A DNA stretch of 64,000 nt from Pseudomonas sp. 6D_7.1_Bac1 (GCF_025465945.1 NZ_JANLNW010000070.1:57131-121130); one strand, 5' to 3'. Shown: positions 35,547 to 48,600, counted from the first letter of the stretch. Program-made: numbers and translations. The notes: generated by a model from the letters alone, not told the origin.

Positions 35547-38500
35547 TCAGACCTCGTTGGATAGATCGAGCATCCCGGCAAGCTCATGGTATTGCCCTTC
35601 CTCGCCAACGCCCACCAAGGCTTGTACTAACTCCTCCAGCAGGAAGTTCTGATAGTCGCCTTGCACGTGAAGTGTCAGTCCCAGTTCGAGCCTTTGCGTC
35701 GTGACCAGCCCCAGAGCATTACGGAAAATCAGGCTGTGTCCGTTGTCAGGGTCCGTTAACAGCAAATGCCCACCACTCGAAGACACCCACCAGTTGTCGA
35801 GCTTCTGCATCTGCAGCCTCAACTCGCTGGCGCTCTCGTTTTTCGAGTACTGGAGGCGCGCAACATCGACCACGATGCAATCCAGCCGATCCCAGTCCTC
35901 AACCGCCACCTGGCACGTCATACCCTCGCGCCCGCAGCCCAGCACCAGCGTATCGATGCCGTCAGGCAGCATAGGCTGTAACTCGCTGATAACCTCCGAG
36001 CCATAGATCGCCAGCACTTGCCGGTCCCGGCATGCAACGAGCCGATGGGTCCAGACCTTTTTGTCATTGCTCAACAACAAGAGATCGATAGGGTCGTACA
36101 AAAGGCAAGCTTGATCGTGCAGGACTCCTAGGTAGGTGACCCACTGGCCATCGGCCCTGCCATCTGAGGAGAACAGTCGCCGGGCAATGGTGTCATACCA
36201 GTTGAACCAACCCAGTGGATATTCCCCGGCGGTCAGGAAAGGCTTGTGAGGCTGGCCGGCAATCAACTCGGCAATCCGTTCTTCGGGCGTCTGTGTAGCC
36301 CCCCGTGCCAGCATGAAGTCCTGGTTCACACCGACGATACAGGCGGGCTGGCCATCCATCAGTTCGAGGATCACCCCCTCACGGGTTCTCCCTTGCAAGC
36401 CGCCGCCCAGTGCGGTGACCTCGATAAACGACCATGCTCGCCAGACGTGTTGCAGGGGCGCCAGCAAATCATGTCTCGGCAGTTGTGTACCGCGATCAAA
36501 CAACGCCCGCATCTGCTCAATCGTCAACAGCGGCTGCCGCAAGAGTCGACCACTTTCAGAGGCGAACAGCCACACGGCTTTTTCATCGGGTGTCAGGCCC
36601 ACAGTGCGCACGTTCCGGCCCTGTTCGGAGCCGACCAACAGAATCTGTTGCGCCAGGTACCGAGCGGATAAGGGCGCACCGTCAGCGCCGGATAACCCGA
36701 CGATATCGAGTCCGGCCACCCGATACTGCCCGGCCACAGCCGCCAAGGCTGTCGGCCAGTCACTACGGTCCCGCAACCAATGCTCATTGAGCGCACGCAG
36801 CGTCAGCGTGTCATTGCGCACATCGAACACCAGGCCGTGCACAGTCTGCGCCACGAATCCGTCAGCCACCGCCACCACACTGTCCACATCATTGAGCAGC
36901 GAGCGCAAAACACCTGTCGTTGCGTCTGGCCGGCGCAGCCAAGTCCACAAGGTTTTTTTCTGCGCCTCGTAAAAGACCATGCTGTTGCCATCGTCGCGCG
37001 ACGATGCCAGCAGGATAGGGCTTTGAATACCGAGGTCCTTGCTCGACACAAACCACTCATCTCGAACCCGCAGCCAGGCTGAATAGGTCTGTGTTCGGGA
37101 ATGAACCTGAAACGAGAGAACTATCGCCGCCTCCCAGGTCTTGATGTCCCCGGCCGTCTCGACCGAAGCATCGTTATCCACCTCGAATGCATTGAAACGT
37201 TCCAGGAAAGCATTCCAGCCTTGCCAATCGACGTCGTAATTCAAAGGCAACTCTTCACTCACCGTGGTCGCAACGGCAGTCAACTCGACCTTGTCTGGGT
37301 GCAGCAGGTAGTCGAATCGATAGTCGACATCCTCATGATCGGTGACCTGCTGAACAACATGAATGGCCCCCTCCACGTCCTGACAAGAGACGATCCGCGA
37401 GTCCTTTTGCGGATTGAACAACCGGTAGCGCCGATTGACCCGGCCGGTAAGCGCATCGACACGCCATAGGGTCGGTTGGTCGTGATGATAGAAATACACA
37501 TGATCGCCCACCACCGCGCCCAGGCGGACCTCGGCATTGACGGCACTCGGCAGATCGCGTGCATACAGGATGCGTTCCCGCGCCACCTCATAGAAGGCAT
37601 TGGTGTGCACAGGCCACTGCGGATCCACGAACGGTACCTTGAGGTTGTGCAACGGCAGATAGGGGCTGGCCAGACGATGTTCATGAGTCAGTCGAGTCAA
37701 GCGCTCCCTGAGCGCGCCGGAGTCATTCTCGTCCGGGAGATTCTGCTCCAGAAGATTCAACCGCCGATTAGACCAGTCCACGCGGAACAACTGGCCCTGC
37801 TCCAGTTCGAGATACATCTCGCTATCAACGGCGACCTGCACCGCGACGCCATCGATCTTCAAGCCCTGTGGCTCAAAAAGCACTACAGCATCGCTCGCCC
37901 ACGTCGCGCGCAGGACCCAGCGTAGAGACGCCGACTCACGTTGGCTGGAAAGATACACAGCGACTACCCCCGGACTGAGCGACAGTGAGTATTGCCCCGT
38001 CACCGCCTCAATGTCGTAAGACATTTTCCCTTGCCACTCGAGGGGAATAAGCGGTACGTAGAGGGAACGGCACTGCTCATCCAACACGATCTTGACCGAG
38101 GTCGGCTGATAGTTCGGAAACAGCTTGTAAACGATGTACTCGAAAGGCGTCCAGGGATCGAACCAGAATATGCGCTCACCCTCACGGTTGTACTCCAGCT
38201 CGCGGGCCTCATCGAAGCCCAGATCATGGCGATGGGTGGCCCCCGGCATCAGTTGATAGTCGTAACCGAAATAAGATATCGGGGTGCAGGGCAGGATGAC
38301 CGCTTGAATGCCTTGAGGAAGATCAGCGTGTTCCGGCAACCCCCAACGCTCTCTCATGTTGATGGCGCGGCGAAGATCGCCCTCGACCGTCGGCAAACCC
38401 AGCCCGGGTCGGTGCGCTCGAAATAATTGATGACTACCAAGCCTCACCTGCCGGGCACGCAGATCAAGAGCGGTGATAACCGCTTCAGGCATCGGGTGCA

Positions 38501-41500
38501 CAACACCAGACACCACCGTGTAGCCACCCTCGCTGATGGCTGATTTCAGGCGGTACACGTACTCCCCGACCTGTTGGGCCCGCTCAAGAATCAGACTGTA
38601 GTTACGTGCCAGAGCGCCCAGGCCAAAGCCTATTCCGCCGACAACCACCGCCAGCGGGCCGGCGATAGCACCAAACGTGCCGCCCACTGCGAACGCACTG
38701 CCAGCCAGCGCCACGCCAGCCAGGTCAAAACTCAACTGCACAGCGGCCGCCGTTCTGGCCGGGGCATTGTCCGCCGTCGCCAACTCATAGATATCGAATC
38801 CGACGTTGACCAGCGCGAGGACACTGCCAACACCCTCTCCCGCCACACGCCCCAGCGTGCGTCCCAGTACGCTAGAGGTAGTTTGGGCAATCAGGCGCTC
38901 GTCGAGCAAGGCCTGCCTGACCAGTTGAATCACCCCCGCGAGATCCGCGGCTACACCATGAATAAGCTGGGTGTAAATCACGTAACTGTGCATGCGCACG
39001 GCCAGGGCCATGGGCGCGCCACTCTTCTCCTTGTCGACGCCTTCGTAATGACGCAAGGTCTGCATCAGGGCCATGATCGCAAAGCCGGCATTCATGGTAT
39101 TGACCGCCGCAGGCTCATGGGGCGCTGCTTCGGGCGGCAGTTTTCCCATGCTCTCGAAACGCTCGCGCAGCCAGTTCCTGATTTCAAACAGTCGCGGATC
39201 ATCGACGGTGACGTTCACCGTCCTCGCCGGGTCCTTGCTGTCGATCATCGAAAGCGTCCATTTACCCTCGGCAGCCGGTGTCACCGTTTCATAGATCGGC
39301 ACATATTCAGGCTTGAGAGACTGGCTCTTGATCAAGTTAAGGGAAGCCGAGCGAATGACACTCGCCCATCGGCGGCCGTCCAGTTCTGCAACACTACGCC
39401 CCAGACGGGCGTTCTCCGACAACGAACGAGCACGCAGCGCCGCATGACGCTGCCAGGGGTCGACGGTCCGTCCCCCGACAATCGGCTCGCGACTCAGTAA
39501 CTCGCCGACGGTCACCTGAGAAGGCAGATGCCTGTCGGCAATGCTCGAACCGCTGAGGTCGATCAGATTGAAGGTCGCGCTAGTAACCTCCTCGATGCCA
39601 TAGAGCCCGGCAAGGGTCCGATCTTGCAGCAAGCCTTCGATTCCTTGCTGCAAATCCTGGATTTTTTCAAACCCGTAAAGGCCAAAATTGGGGTCGTAAA
39701 AACGATAGGAGATCCGGTCCTGCCCCACGACTTTACTCACCAGCAACGAGTGATTTTCGGTGTTGAGCATCAGGTTGGCGGAAACGGTTTTCTGCTCTAG
39801 GAGCTGCATGACGGCCGCCAGGTTCGCCACTCCCAGTTTTGCGCCGAACTGCGCCATGGGGACGGTGCGCAAGTCATCCAGGGTCCTTAGCAAAACGAGG
39901 GTTTCAGGCTCGTCCCCGGCAAGGCTGGCCAAAGCCAGCCTGCCGATCAATGCACGCTCTGCTGCATCGCCTTTTTCAAGGGCCGCCGCCATGACCAGCG
40001 CCAAGGGATAACAACGCCGGCCCGGATCGCCAACACCACGCACCAGCAGCTCTTGCGGCAACTGCTTGGCGGAGATGGCCCCTGCCTGAAACAGGCGCTG
40101 GTGAACAGGGTTGCCTCGCTGCAGTATCGATCCACGATACTCTTCCCTGGCCGCCGTCTCGATTCGCGCAATGTGCTCCCCCCATTGCCGGACACTCAAT
40201 GGTTCTGCGAAGGCCAGGGCCTTCAGCAGCCGGGAGCCCTGCGCGGCCGAAGATGACGCCTTGAGCCCGACTTCGAATGCCGTCGGAGATCGGCTGCGAA
40301 GGGTCTGCTCAATCAGTTCGTAACGCGCGGCGAGCCCCCGATCCTGAGTGTTTTCGGCCAGAACGCGGGCAGCCTCCCAAGCCTTGGCGAAGCCTTCGTT
40401 ATCCAGGATCGTCGCACCGAACAGCCCCCCGAATACCACACGGTGCAGCGGACTCAACTGCTCCAAAGGCAGCTTGCCACTGGCGATCCGGGTCAATGCT
40501 TCATTCAGATTGCCGAGCGACTCGGCGCCGACCGATGACGGTAGTTCACTGGCGGGCTGCGCCAGGATTTGCTGACGCTCATCGAATCCGAGGGAGAAGG
40601 ATTTGTTGAAGGTCACTTCACCACTCAACTTGTCATTCATCACCCGGATGAAAGGCTCGCCCAGATCATCGAGCAATTGTTGCAGCACCGACGTCAGCAA
40701 CACCGGCCGCCCTTCGATTACCGGCCAACCTTGCTTGAATGCCAGCGTCTGATCATTGAGTAACTCACTGACATTACCTTTGTAATGCGCGTTGTATTTA
40801 CCTTCACGCGCTTTCTTTTGCTCAAGCTCCAACCAGGCATGTTCGGTTTTAGCGTTGTCTTTCCAGCTGTGCTTGGTTTCTTCCTCCGTTGCGAGGCTAA
40901 ACCCTTCGAACAGATCGATTTGATCACTGAGCGATTTGACGCCCCCAGGAACTGCGTTCGCTGTGACGAACTTTCTTAAACCGTCAGAAAACGCGGAAGG
41001 CCCACTCATGGCGATCGCCGACTGTGCCCCGAAGCTGATGCCATCAGCGTCATAGTTTCTGATGGCCTCTACAAAGCTGGACGCACTTCGCAGTTCATCG
41101 GTCGACATTTTGGAAAACTGGCCAAACCGCTTCTCGAACTCGCCGATTATCAGTGCCTCGAAACGCTTTTTGTCCTGTGGCGATATGTGTTGCCTGGCCG
41201 CTTCGCTAGCCACCCAATCCTTGAACTCATAGTTACTTCGGATATGGTCCATCACCGCACCGATATAGGCAGAGCCAGGATTAGCCATAAAGAATGCATT
41301 GGACAGTCCGTTGAAGGGCTCCGTCGAAGGTACGGGTCCCTGCAAGGGATTATTCTTGTTGGCGACCCGCACACCATCAGGTACGACGGTGGCATCCTTG
41401 AGGGGTGCAAAAACCTCAGTCAGTGCAGGAGCGCTTTTAACAAAAGTCTCTAATGCCGTGCGATGTTGCTCAGGAATGTACCCTCGAAAATCCGAATAGT

Positions 41501-42536
41501 CCTTTCCTCGGCCGGGTATGAATTGCGGATTATGATCGAGAATCAGCTGCGTCAGTCCGATTCGCTGTTGCGGGTTGAACACACTGACATCAACCCCGCC
41601 GAGAAAGCGCTGAAAGTCAGGCAGCAAGTCAGCGTCACTGTAGAGACCGCCGACTGTCTGCCCGACTTGCAAACGCGTAATATCAGACGCCGCCGCCAGG
41701 TTTCCACGGTATGCAATTTCCCGCTCATAGATATCGAACAAAGGCTTGTCGGACAACTCACTGCGTATTTCTCGCAGATTGACCCCCTCACTCTGTAACT
41801 TCTTCAGCGATTTAAAGTTGCGCTGTTTGAGGTTCTCAAGGGCCGCTTCATCCTGTCCATACGCACGCACCAGTAGATCGATTCGCGCCTGATCAGCGCT
41901 CTGTCCCGCCTGCGTGGCCTTAGTGATGGCGTCATACATCTGCTGCTTGAGCGCTCGTGCCCTTTGAACATAAAGCTGACCGAGCTCGCTGGCCGTCAAT
42001 GCATCAATGTCTGCAACCGATATCGCCGCATGCGCCTTGGCTGACTCGACGATAATTCGGTTGGTCTCGTACGCCAACAATGCATCGGCGTCATACCAGA
42101 GATTGATGCCAAACCCTTCGGTCGCCATCACCTGTTTCCAGACGTTGATGTAATCCCTCTGAATATCCCCGATACCACCACCGACCCAAACGAAATGCAT
42201 GATTTTGGGGACTTCGACGGCAGCATAAGTCAACATCTGAATGGTCTTTTTCGCCCTGACTACATAATCATCAAGCCGTGAAGAGATACCGGCCAGCTCT
42301 GCCGATACAGGCTGCTGTCTTTTCTTGATCAGCTCATTCAGTGTGTCTTGAAACAACAAGGTGGATGCCAGTTGATCAGACCCGCTCCGACTCGTAGAAC
42401 TCCCGACATAGTATCTATTCAACGCTTCATATTCAGGAGTATCCGAAAACACTTTCATCGCTACTTGTATTTCAGCCAGGCTGAACAGTTGTGAAAATCG
42501 CTGTCCCATCGCACCCGATAACTGAAGCTCACTCAT
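35547..42536 (-). CDS. giant TcdA/TcdB- and lymphostatin-like toxin, second of the pair
   Basis: 2329 residues, no signal peptide. N-terminal GT44-like glycosyltransferase (about 100-480): PKIMHFVWVGGG, LWYDADALL, the AAASD..R box (Asp285, Arg288) and DxD as Asp301/Asp303 in YSDADLLPDF. A Cys842 (RCYPLALVMAA)-His929 (ENHSLLV)-Asp948 (YDPNFG) set then resembles the YopT/C58-like protease of LifA. A hydrophobic Ala/Gly region at about 1140-1320 looks like the TcdA/TcdB pore domain. The last ~1000 residues are beta-rich, without clostridial CROP repeats. By analogy it would glycosylate a host protein after entry; host, target and release route are unknown. Last gene of the operon; the paralogue upstream has the same architecture. 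Confidence 0.85.
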   Translation of the reverse strand: MSELQLSGAMGQRFSQLFSLAEIQVAMKVFSDTPEYEALNRYYVGSSTSRSGSDQLASTLLFQDTLNELIKKRQQPVSAELAGISSRLDDYVVRAKKTIQMLTYAAVEVPKIMHFVWVGGGIGDIQRDYINVWKQVMATEGFGINLWYDADALLAYETNRIIVESAKAHAAISVADIDALTASELGQLYVQRARALKQQMYDAITKATQAGQSADQARIDLLVRAYGQDEAALENLKQRNFKSLKKLQSEGVNLREIRSELSDKPLFDIYEREIAYRGNLAAASDITRLQVGQTVGGLYSDADLLPDFQRFLGGVDVSVFNPQQRIGLTQLILDHNPQFIPGRGKDYSDFRGYIPEQHRTALETFVKSAPALTEVFAPLKDATVVPDGVRVANKNNPLQGPVPSTEPFNGLSNAFFMANPGSAYIGAVMDHIRSNYEFKDWVASEAARQHISPQDKKRFEALIIGEFEKRFGQFSKMSTDELRSASSFVEAIRNYDADGISFGAQSAIAMSGPSAFSDGLRKFVTANAVPGGVKSLSDQIDLFEGFSLATEEETKHSWKDNAKTEHAWLELEQKKAREGKYNAHYKGNVSELLNDQTLAFKQGWPVIEGRPVLLTSVLQQLLDDLGEPFIRVMNDKLSGEVTFNKSFSLGFDERQQILAQPASELPSSVGAESLGNLNEALTRIASGKLPLEQLSPLHRVVFGGLFGATILDNEGFAKAWEAARVLAENTQDRGLAARYELIEQTLRSRSPTAFEVGLKASSSAAQGSRLLKALAFAEPLSVRQWGEHIARIETAAREEYRGSILQRGNPVHQRLFQAGAISAKQLPQELLVRGVGDPGRRCYPLALVMAAALEKGDAAERALIGRLALASLAGDEPETLVLLRTLDDLRTVPMAQFGAKLGVANLAAVMQLLEQKTVSANLMLNTENHSLLVSKVVGQDRISYRFYDPNFGLYGFEKIQDLQQGIEGLLQDRTLAGLYGIEEVTSATFNLIDLSGSSIADRHLPSQVTVGELLSREPIVGGRTVDPWQRHAALRARSLSENARLGRSVAELDGRRWASVIRSASLNLIKSQSLKPEYVPIYETVTPAAEGKWTLSMIDSKDPARTVNVTVDDPRLFEIRNWLRERFESMGKLPPEAAPHEPAAVNTMNAGFAIMALMQTLRHYEGVDKEKSGAPMALAVRMHSYVIYTQLIHGVAADLAGVIQLVRQALLDERLIAQTTSSVLGRTLGRVAGEGVGSVLALVNVGFDIYELATADNAPARTAAAVQLSFDLAGVALAGSAFAVGGTFGAIAGPLAVVVGGIGFGLGALARNYSLILERAQQVGEYVYRLKSAISEGGYTVVSGVVHPMPEAVITALDLRARQVRLGSHQLFRAHRPGLGLPTVEGDLRRAINMRERWGLPEHADLPQGIQAVILPCTPISYFGYDYQLMPGATHRHDLGFDEARELEYNREGERIFWFDPWTPFEYIVYKLFPNYQPTSVKIVLDEQCRSLYVPLIPLEWQGKMSYDIEAVTGQYSLSLSPGVVAVYLSSQRESASLRWVLRATWASDAVVLFEPQGLKIDGVAVQVAVDSEMYLELEQGQLFRVDWSNRRLNLLEQNLPDENDSGALRERLTRLTHEHRLASPYLPLHNLKVPFVDPQWPVHTNAFYEVARERILYARDLPSAVNAEVRLGAVVGDHVYFYHHDQPTLWRVDALTGRVNRRYRLFNPQKDSRIVSCQDVEGAIHVVQQVTDHEDVDYRFDYLLHPDKVELTAVATTVSEELPLNYDVDWQGWNAFLERFNAFEVDNDASVETAGDIKTWEAAIVLSFQVHSRTQTYSAWLRVRDEWFVSSKDLGIQSPILLASSRDDGNSMVFYEAQKKTLWTWLRRPDATTGVLRSLLNDVDSVVAVADGFVAQTVHGLVFDVRNDTLTLRALNEHWLRDRSDWPTALAAVAGQYRVAGLDIVGLSGADGAPLSARYLAQQILLVGSEQGRNVRTVGLTPDEKAVWLFASESGRLLRQPLLTIEQMRALFDRGTQLPRHDLLAPLQHVWRAWSFIEVTALGGGLQGRTREGVILELMDGQPACIVGVNQDFMLARGATQTPEERIAELIAGQPHKPFLTAGEYPLGWFNWYDTIARRLFSSDGRADGQWVTYLGVLHDQACLLYDPIDLLLLSNDKKVWTHRLVACRDRQVLAIYGSEVISELQPMLPDGIDTLVLGCGREGMTCQVAVEDWDRLDCIVVDVARLQYSKNESASELRLQMQKLDNWWVSSSGGHLLLTDPDNGHSLIFRNALGLVTTQRLELGLTLHVQGDYQNFLLEELVQALVGVGEEGQYHELAGMLDLSNEV

Positions 42537-42661
42537 AACGTTTATATCCCTATAAATTTAATACACACACGGCGTGGCAGCGCCGAACAAACACAGAAGT
42601 TCGACGCTGATTCAGCTGTATTCGAGGTCCAAACCGAAGTCAGTCACGGCCCTTGCAAGGG

Positions 42662-45600
42662 TTAACCTTCGGCCAACTCAACCGACCGGGCCGGTAAAAG
42701 TTCTTTCAGTGTTGCAGTGCCCGTGACGCTCTTCTTGTCAATCAGCACGCTCACCAGTGTCGATATCGCAAACGATCGATAACCTTTAATCGCCAGAAAG
42801 ACCTCGCCACGTAATGTGACATCCGCTGAATACACATCGCGAAAGATCAAGCTGTGACCGGTGTCTGGATCGATGATTATCAGATGATTCTGGACGATGC
42901 TCAGCAGCAGTTTTTCTGGCGTTTCCAGGGCCCAGATCAATTTGCCGGGGATCGATGGCGCGCCCGCCAACGAATGTCGGCAATCGACAATGACCGATTC
43001 CAGCCTGAGCCACGCGGCCTCAGACAACTGACAAGTCATTGCGCCCTGCCCCATACGCAGAATCAGGGTGCTGACACCGTCGGGAATCATCGGCATAAGA
43101 TCCCCGAGTTTCATCTGACCTTCGATTGCCATGACTTCGGCCGTACGCTGTACAAAATTGAGTGGGCCGATATTTCCCGTGCGCGGATAGGCGTGTAAAA
43201 AGCCATCATTGTCATCATGCAATAGCACGCTGGTTTGCTTCTGTGTGCCCAGCAGCGTGAAGGATTCGGGGGCTTCGAGCTTCGCGACCCGTATCAAACG
43301 TTCGCTTGCAACCACATACCACTGCAAGTTCTCCGGCTCGAAGACCTGGAGAAAAGCGCTATGCCCATGGCCATGCACCAGAGCCTTGAGGCTCTCACGC
43401 AAGCCGTCAGTGTGTGCGAGCACCCAATGGCTTTCGACACCGGTGATCAGCACAGGCGCCTGGTCGTGCAATTCCATCACCACGCCTTCAGAGGTTGTCG
43501 CCCGCAACCCGGCGCCCTGCACCGCTATATCGGCAAATCGCCAAGGGGCCCAATCACGTACGGGAGCCGGCAGCGCATCAGCCTGCAATAGCTGCGTACC
43601 TCGTTCAAATACCACACTCAAGCGATCGGGATCGATAAAGGCCTGGCGATAGAGCTCGCCACTCGAAACGTCAAACAGCCAGGCAGCCTGCCTGTCCGGT
43701 GTCATGCTCAGCAACCGCACTTCTTTGCCATGCCCCAGGTCCGATAGCAACACACGGTTGTCCACGTACCAGGCACACAATCGAGCATCGCCACTGAAGT
43801 TGGTCAAACCCAGTAAGGCAAAATTATCGACCGGGTGCTGCACTGCTACCGTCGTCAATGCTGTCCACCAGTGCTCCCGGCCCTTGAACCAGAGATCCGT
43901 CAGACCACCCAGTTGTACATCGCCCTCGGCCGTTACATTGAAGAACAGGTTGCCGTCAGTCCGTGCCAGGTAACTGCCTTGAACGGCAACGATGTCAGTC
44001 AGGCCATCAACCTCGAGCCACTGGGTAGATAACTGAACGCCGGCCGTGCCGATGGACTTGCGCAACCGATGGAGACGATTGTAGTTTTTGTCATAGACAA
44101 CAAAAACATCGCCCTCACTACCCTGCGGTGCGATCAGCAACAGCTCGCTCATATTTTTGATGGAGTCTGGCCAGGCTCGCCCATGATTCTTGCGAGGGAC
44201 AGGGCGGATGATCAAGCGATCACTGCTGCGCACCCAGGCCATGTCCCGCCACTTAGCGTCGAGTTTCCAGCAAATCGAAACCAGGGCGGCCGGCTGCCAG
44301 TCCACAATGTCTGATGACTCGGTGCCCGTATTTTCAGGAGGCGTGTAATAGTTGCCCAACACTTTCTTCCAGTCAGCCAGCGTACCGCTGCGGGCGCTAA
44401 AAACCACGTCCAACCCGGGCTCCAGCCCTCGGGTAATCGAACAGAGAAAGACTCCACCCTCATGAATCAGATAGGTCAGTTCATCGCTCGTACCGTCGTC
44501 GCGACTCAGGCTCTGTACCACCTGCATGCCCCCGCCAGTCAAGGCTTCACAGCGGGCGATGACACTGGTTTGGGTGACTTGAACGAGCAGGCGATAAACT
44601 TTGTGAATCCAGCCGGTGTTGGCATCCACTTGCCAGATCACGTAGTTACTCGGGTGATAGAAATACGCATACCCATCGATCACTGCACCTAACTGGGCTT
44701 GGTCGGCAAACCACACATCAGGATCGCGAATGTAGAGGAATCGATCTTCACCCGCGTCGTAGTAGGCCGTGGTGTACCTGGGTTCAGTCGGCTTTTCGAA
44801 CGGAATGACAAACCTGTGAACAGGCGTGTAGGGCAGAACCAGGCGATGCGCCTGTGCCAGGCTCTTCAAGTGTTCCAGCAGCGTCTGCTCACTCATGCCC
44901 GAAGGTGCATCCTGTTCGATGAGTAAAAGTTGCGACTTACCACGATCGACTCGAAAGAGCTCATTGTTGGCAAGCTTAAGCACAACCGTGTGAATACCCC
45001 GCCCCGTGAATGTCACCGTAGTGGTGCCAATCACCAGCTCCCCTGCGGCCGTCAACCGAACATCACTTGGGTTTGCCCAAGTCGCCAGCAACGACCAGTT
45101 CATGGTCTTGAGGCTCGGGGCCTCTAGCGCTACGTTCACCCCTGGGTTGAGGACCAGCGAACAAGGTGCCCCACCGCCTTCGATCTTGTAGGTGATGGTA
45201 TGGTGCCAGGCCTTCGGCAGCACAGGCACCACCAAAAAGCGCTCGACAGAATCAAGCACAATGTTGATCTGCGTTGGCCTGTAGGCGGGATACAGCCGAT
45301 AGCAAATGTATTCGCTGGGAAACGAGTAGAACGTAAACAGAAATTGCCAGTTGCCATTACGGTCCTTTTTCTCCAGGCGGCGGGCCGTGTCGAAACCGGT
45401 GTCATGACGAAACGTGGCAAAGGGTAAGGCCTTGTACTCATAGCCATAAAAAGTATGCGGTGTGCAGGGCAACACAATCACCTGGCTGGTCGTCGGCGCA
45501 AAACGGGCAGTCCCTGGCAGACCCAGTGCCTGACGAATGTTGGTTGCCCGGGTGTCATCCGGATCAACGTCCGGCACCCCGAAATGATCACGGAGCGGGA

Positions 45601-48600
45601 ACAGCATCGGACTATCAAACGTCAGACGCGCAGCGCGTAAATCAACGGTCTTGAATACCATTGCCGGCTCAGGTATCCAGCTGTCGCTGGTTGCATCCAG
45701 ACGATACCCTCCCCCACGATGAGCCCTCTCAAGCTCATCAAAAAACCTGCCGACTTGCTTTGCCTCTTCAGCAATGGTGGCAAACCCTTGGGCGAGCGCA
45801 GCCACACCAATCGCCAACCCACCCAGCAGGACGCCACCGCCACCCAATACCGCGGCGACGCTGCCCGCACCCAGTAAACCCGCGCCGATCCCGGCCCCAG
45901 TCACCGCCATGCTGGCAGAGTCAAACGCTAACTGAGTACCGAACCGGGCCTTTTCAACATCACTTTGCGCATTGGCCAACTGGTAGATATCAAACCCGAC
46001 ATTGGCTAGCCCCAATACTGCCCCCACGCCTTCGTTAGCCGCATGGCCCAGGGCTTCACCCACCACCGACGCAGAAGTACGAGCAATGACCTTTACTTCT
46101 GCCAACGCCTGTCGGGCCAATTTGATGACACCGAATAGATCAACCAGGTTGCCATGGAGCAGTTGCGCATAATTTACGTAGGCATGCAGACGCACGGCCA
46201 TTGTCAGCGGCCTATCTCCACCCTCCTGCGCCCGTAGCGAGTTCAACAGGGCCTGAATGGTGAAACCGGCATTAAGGGTATGAACGCTGCCCGCTTCAGT
46301 CGGATCGAGTTCGTTGATAAGCCCTGGCGGCTTGGTGGCCAAGGTCGAAAAAGTCTCGGACAGATAGTTCTTTATACGCAGAAATCGCGGGTCGTCAGTG
46401 CTCACACGAAGCAGATTTTCAGGTTTTTTGAGATTGATCAGGCTTAGCTGATACTCACCCGTCGGGGTTATTTCCAGCGTTTCAAACAACGGCACCCACT
46501 CTGGTGCCAACTGATTTGTCTCTTGAAGCCGGTTGATCGCCTGCCCGATCTGCTGGCCCCACCAATGGCTGTCCAGCGCAAGCAGACTGCTGCCCAGTCT
46601 GGGGTTGTTCACCAGCGATTGTCCCCGGGCACTGGCAAGACGCTGCCTTCCAGGACGCAAGGGCTTCCCGGACAACGCACCAGGCTGCAGCAGATTCGCG
46701 ACGTGTCCCGAGGATGAGAGGGACAACTCAGACACCCGTCCCCCATCCACCTCAATCAGATCAAAGGTCGGATGGTTCGTCTCGCCATAAGCGGCGTAAT
46801 GCTCCGCCATTTTGTGGTGCAGGAAAAACCGCTCCAGCGCCTGCCTGAATACCTGTGGGTCTTCACACTCGAATACACCAAAATTCGGATCGTAAAAGTG
46901 ATAGCCACTGCGCTCACCGCTAATGGTTTTAGCCACCAACATCGCGTGATTGTCGGAGTTGAGCATCAGCGTGCTGGTGGTTGTTTTTTCCTTGAGGATG
47001 GCCACGACCTGATCCAGCCCAGAGCGCGCCAATGTGCTGCCGATGGCATTGACATCCGTCCCCCGCAACTCCTCCAGCGCTTGCAGGAATGCCCTTGAGT
47101 CGCTCTCCCGGGGCTCAAGAACCCCAAGATAAAAACGCTCACGCAGCGTATCCACCGCTGCCGAATCTTGCGCAATCGAGGCTGCCATCACCAACACCAA
47201 CGGATAACAGCGCCCCGCGACCATATCGCCCGGCCCCTGGAGCAACAAATCCTGCGGCGCCAGTCGAGCAGTGGCACTACCGAAACTGTCCACGACAATG
47301 TCCATTTGCTCGAAGATCCGATCACGGTACTCAAGCTTGGCAAGGTGCTCGATCCTGGCCGCCGCCTTACCCCATTGACGTAAGGTCAATGGCTGCGCCA
47401 GTGCGTCTTTCCTGAGTGTCAGGGCTGTTTCGCCATGTGCTGGCGGGGATTCGAAAGAGCTGGCCAGGCCCGCGAGGAATGACGGAGCTTGACGTCTGTA
47501 CAGCTCACGTTCGATCGCCGCGTAGCGACTTGACACACCCAGTTCGCGAACGCGATTGGCCAGGTTTTCAAGGTCACTGGAGAGTGCATCGAAGCCTGGT
47601 TTGTCCAGGGTTGTTGCGCCCAGCAACGCTCCGAGCAACAGACGTTGCAGCGGACTCAATTGGGCGACGTGAAACGTCCCGTCGGCGAGCCGCCCTAATA
47701 CTTCATCAAGCGACAGGTTCAGCGTCGACGGCCCGGAGAACGACTCAGGGGGCAAGGACGCAGGGGGCTGAGCGATGATCGTCTGCCGATCATCAAAGTT
47801 CAGTGGCAGAGCCTTCTCAAAGATCACAGGACCATCGAGGGACTGACCCATTGCGTTCAAGAACGGCTCACCGAGGTCATCGGCCAGACGTTGCAAAATA
47901 TCGGTCGACAACACATGGCGACCCTCGATCACCGGCCAGCCTTCGTCGAAATCGATGGTCTGACCTTTGAGCAATTGCGCCATATCACCGTTGTAACGAA
48001 CCTTCAACTCGCCGTCACGCCACCTCGCCTGCTCCGTCTTGAGCCATTCGTTGATGTCTAAGGCGCTCTCTTGCCAGGAGTGATCATTCTCCTCTTCAGT
48101 CAGTGCATTGAACCCTTCTGTGAGCGTCGCCAATTCACGCCAGGCTTCAGCCCCCTTGGGGGTGAAATGCGCCTTCTCATAAGTGGTCATGCCCTCACGC
48201 ATCGCTGCGGGTCCGGTCATATAGATCGAAGCACCCGCCTCCGGGCGAATACCATCACTGAAGTAGTCGGCCATTGCGCCGGCAAGTGATGCTGCGCGAA
48301 AGGCTTCTTCAGCCGGTAACTCATCGAACCGCCCAATCCTCTGTTCAAGCACTTCGTTGGCAATCTCACTGACTTTCGAGCGGTCATGCAGTGCGGTTCC
48401 TTTTTTCAAGACCTCAAGAGCAACTGCATCGAAGACGTCATAGTTGAACCTGAAGCGCTGCATGATTGACTTAACCATCGCCGAACCTGGATGCGCCAAC
48501 AGGAAGGCGTTAGCCAGGGTGCCTTGTACGCGAGCTGCACGCAGGCCGTCGGGGTGAACACCACGATCGGCAGGCACCACGAACACCTCCGTCAGCGAAG

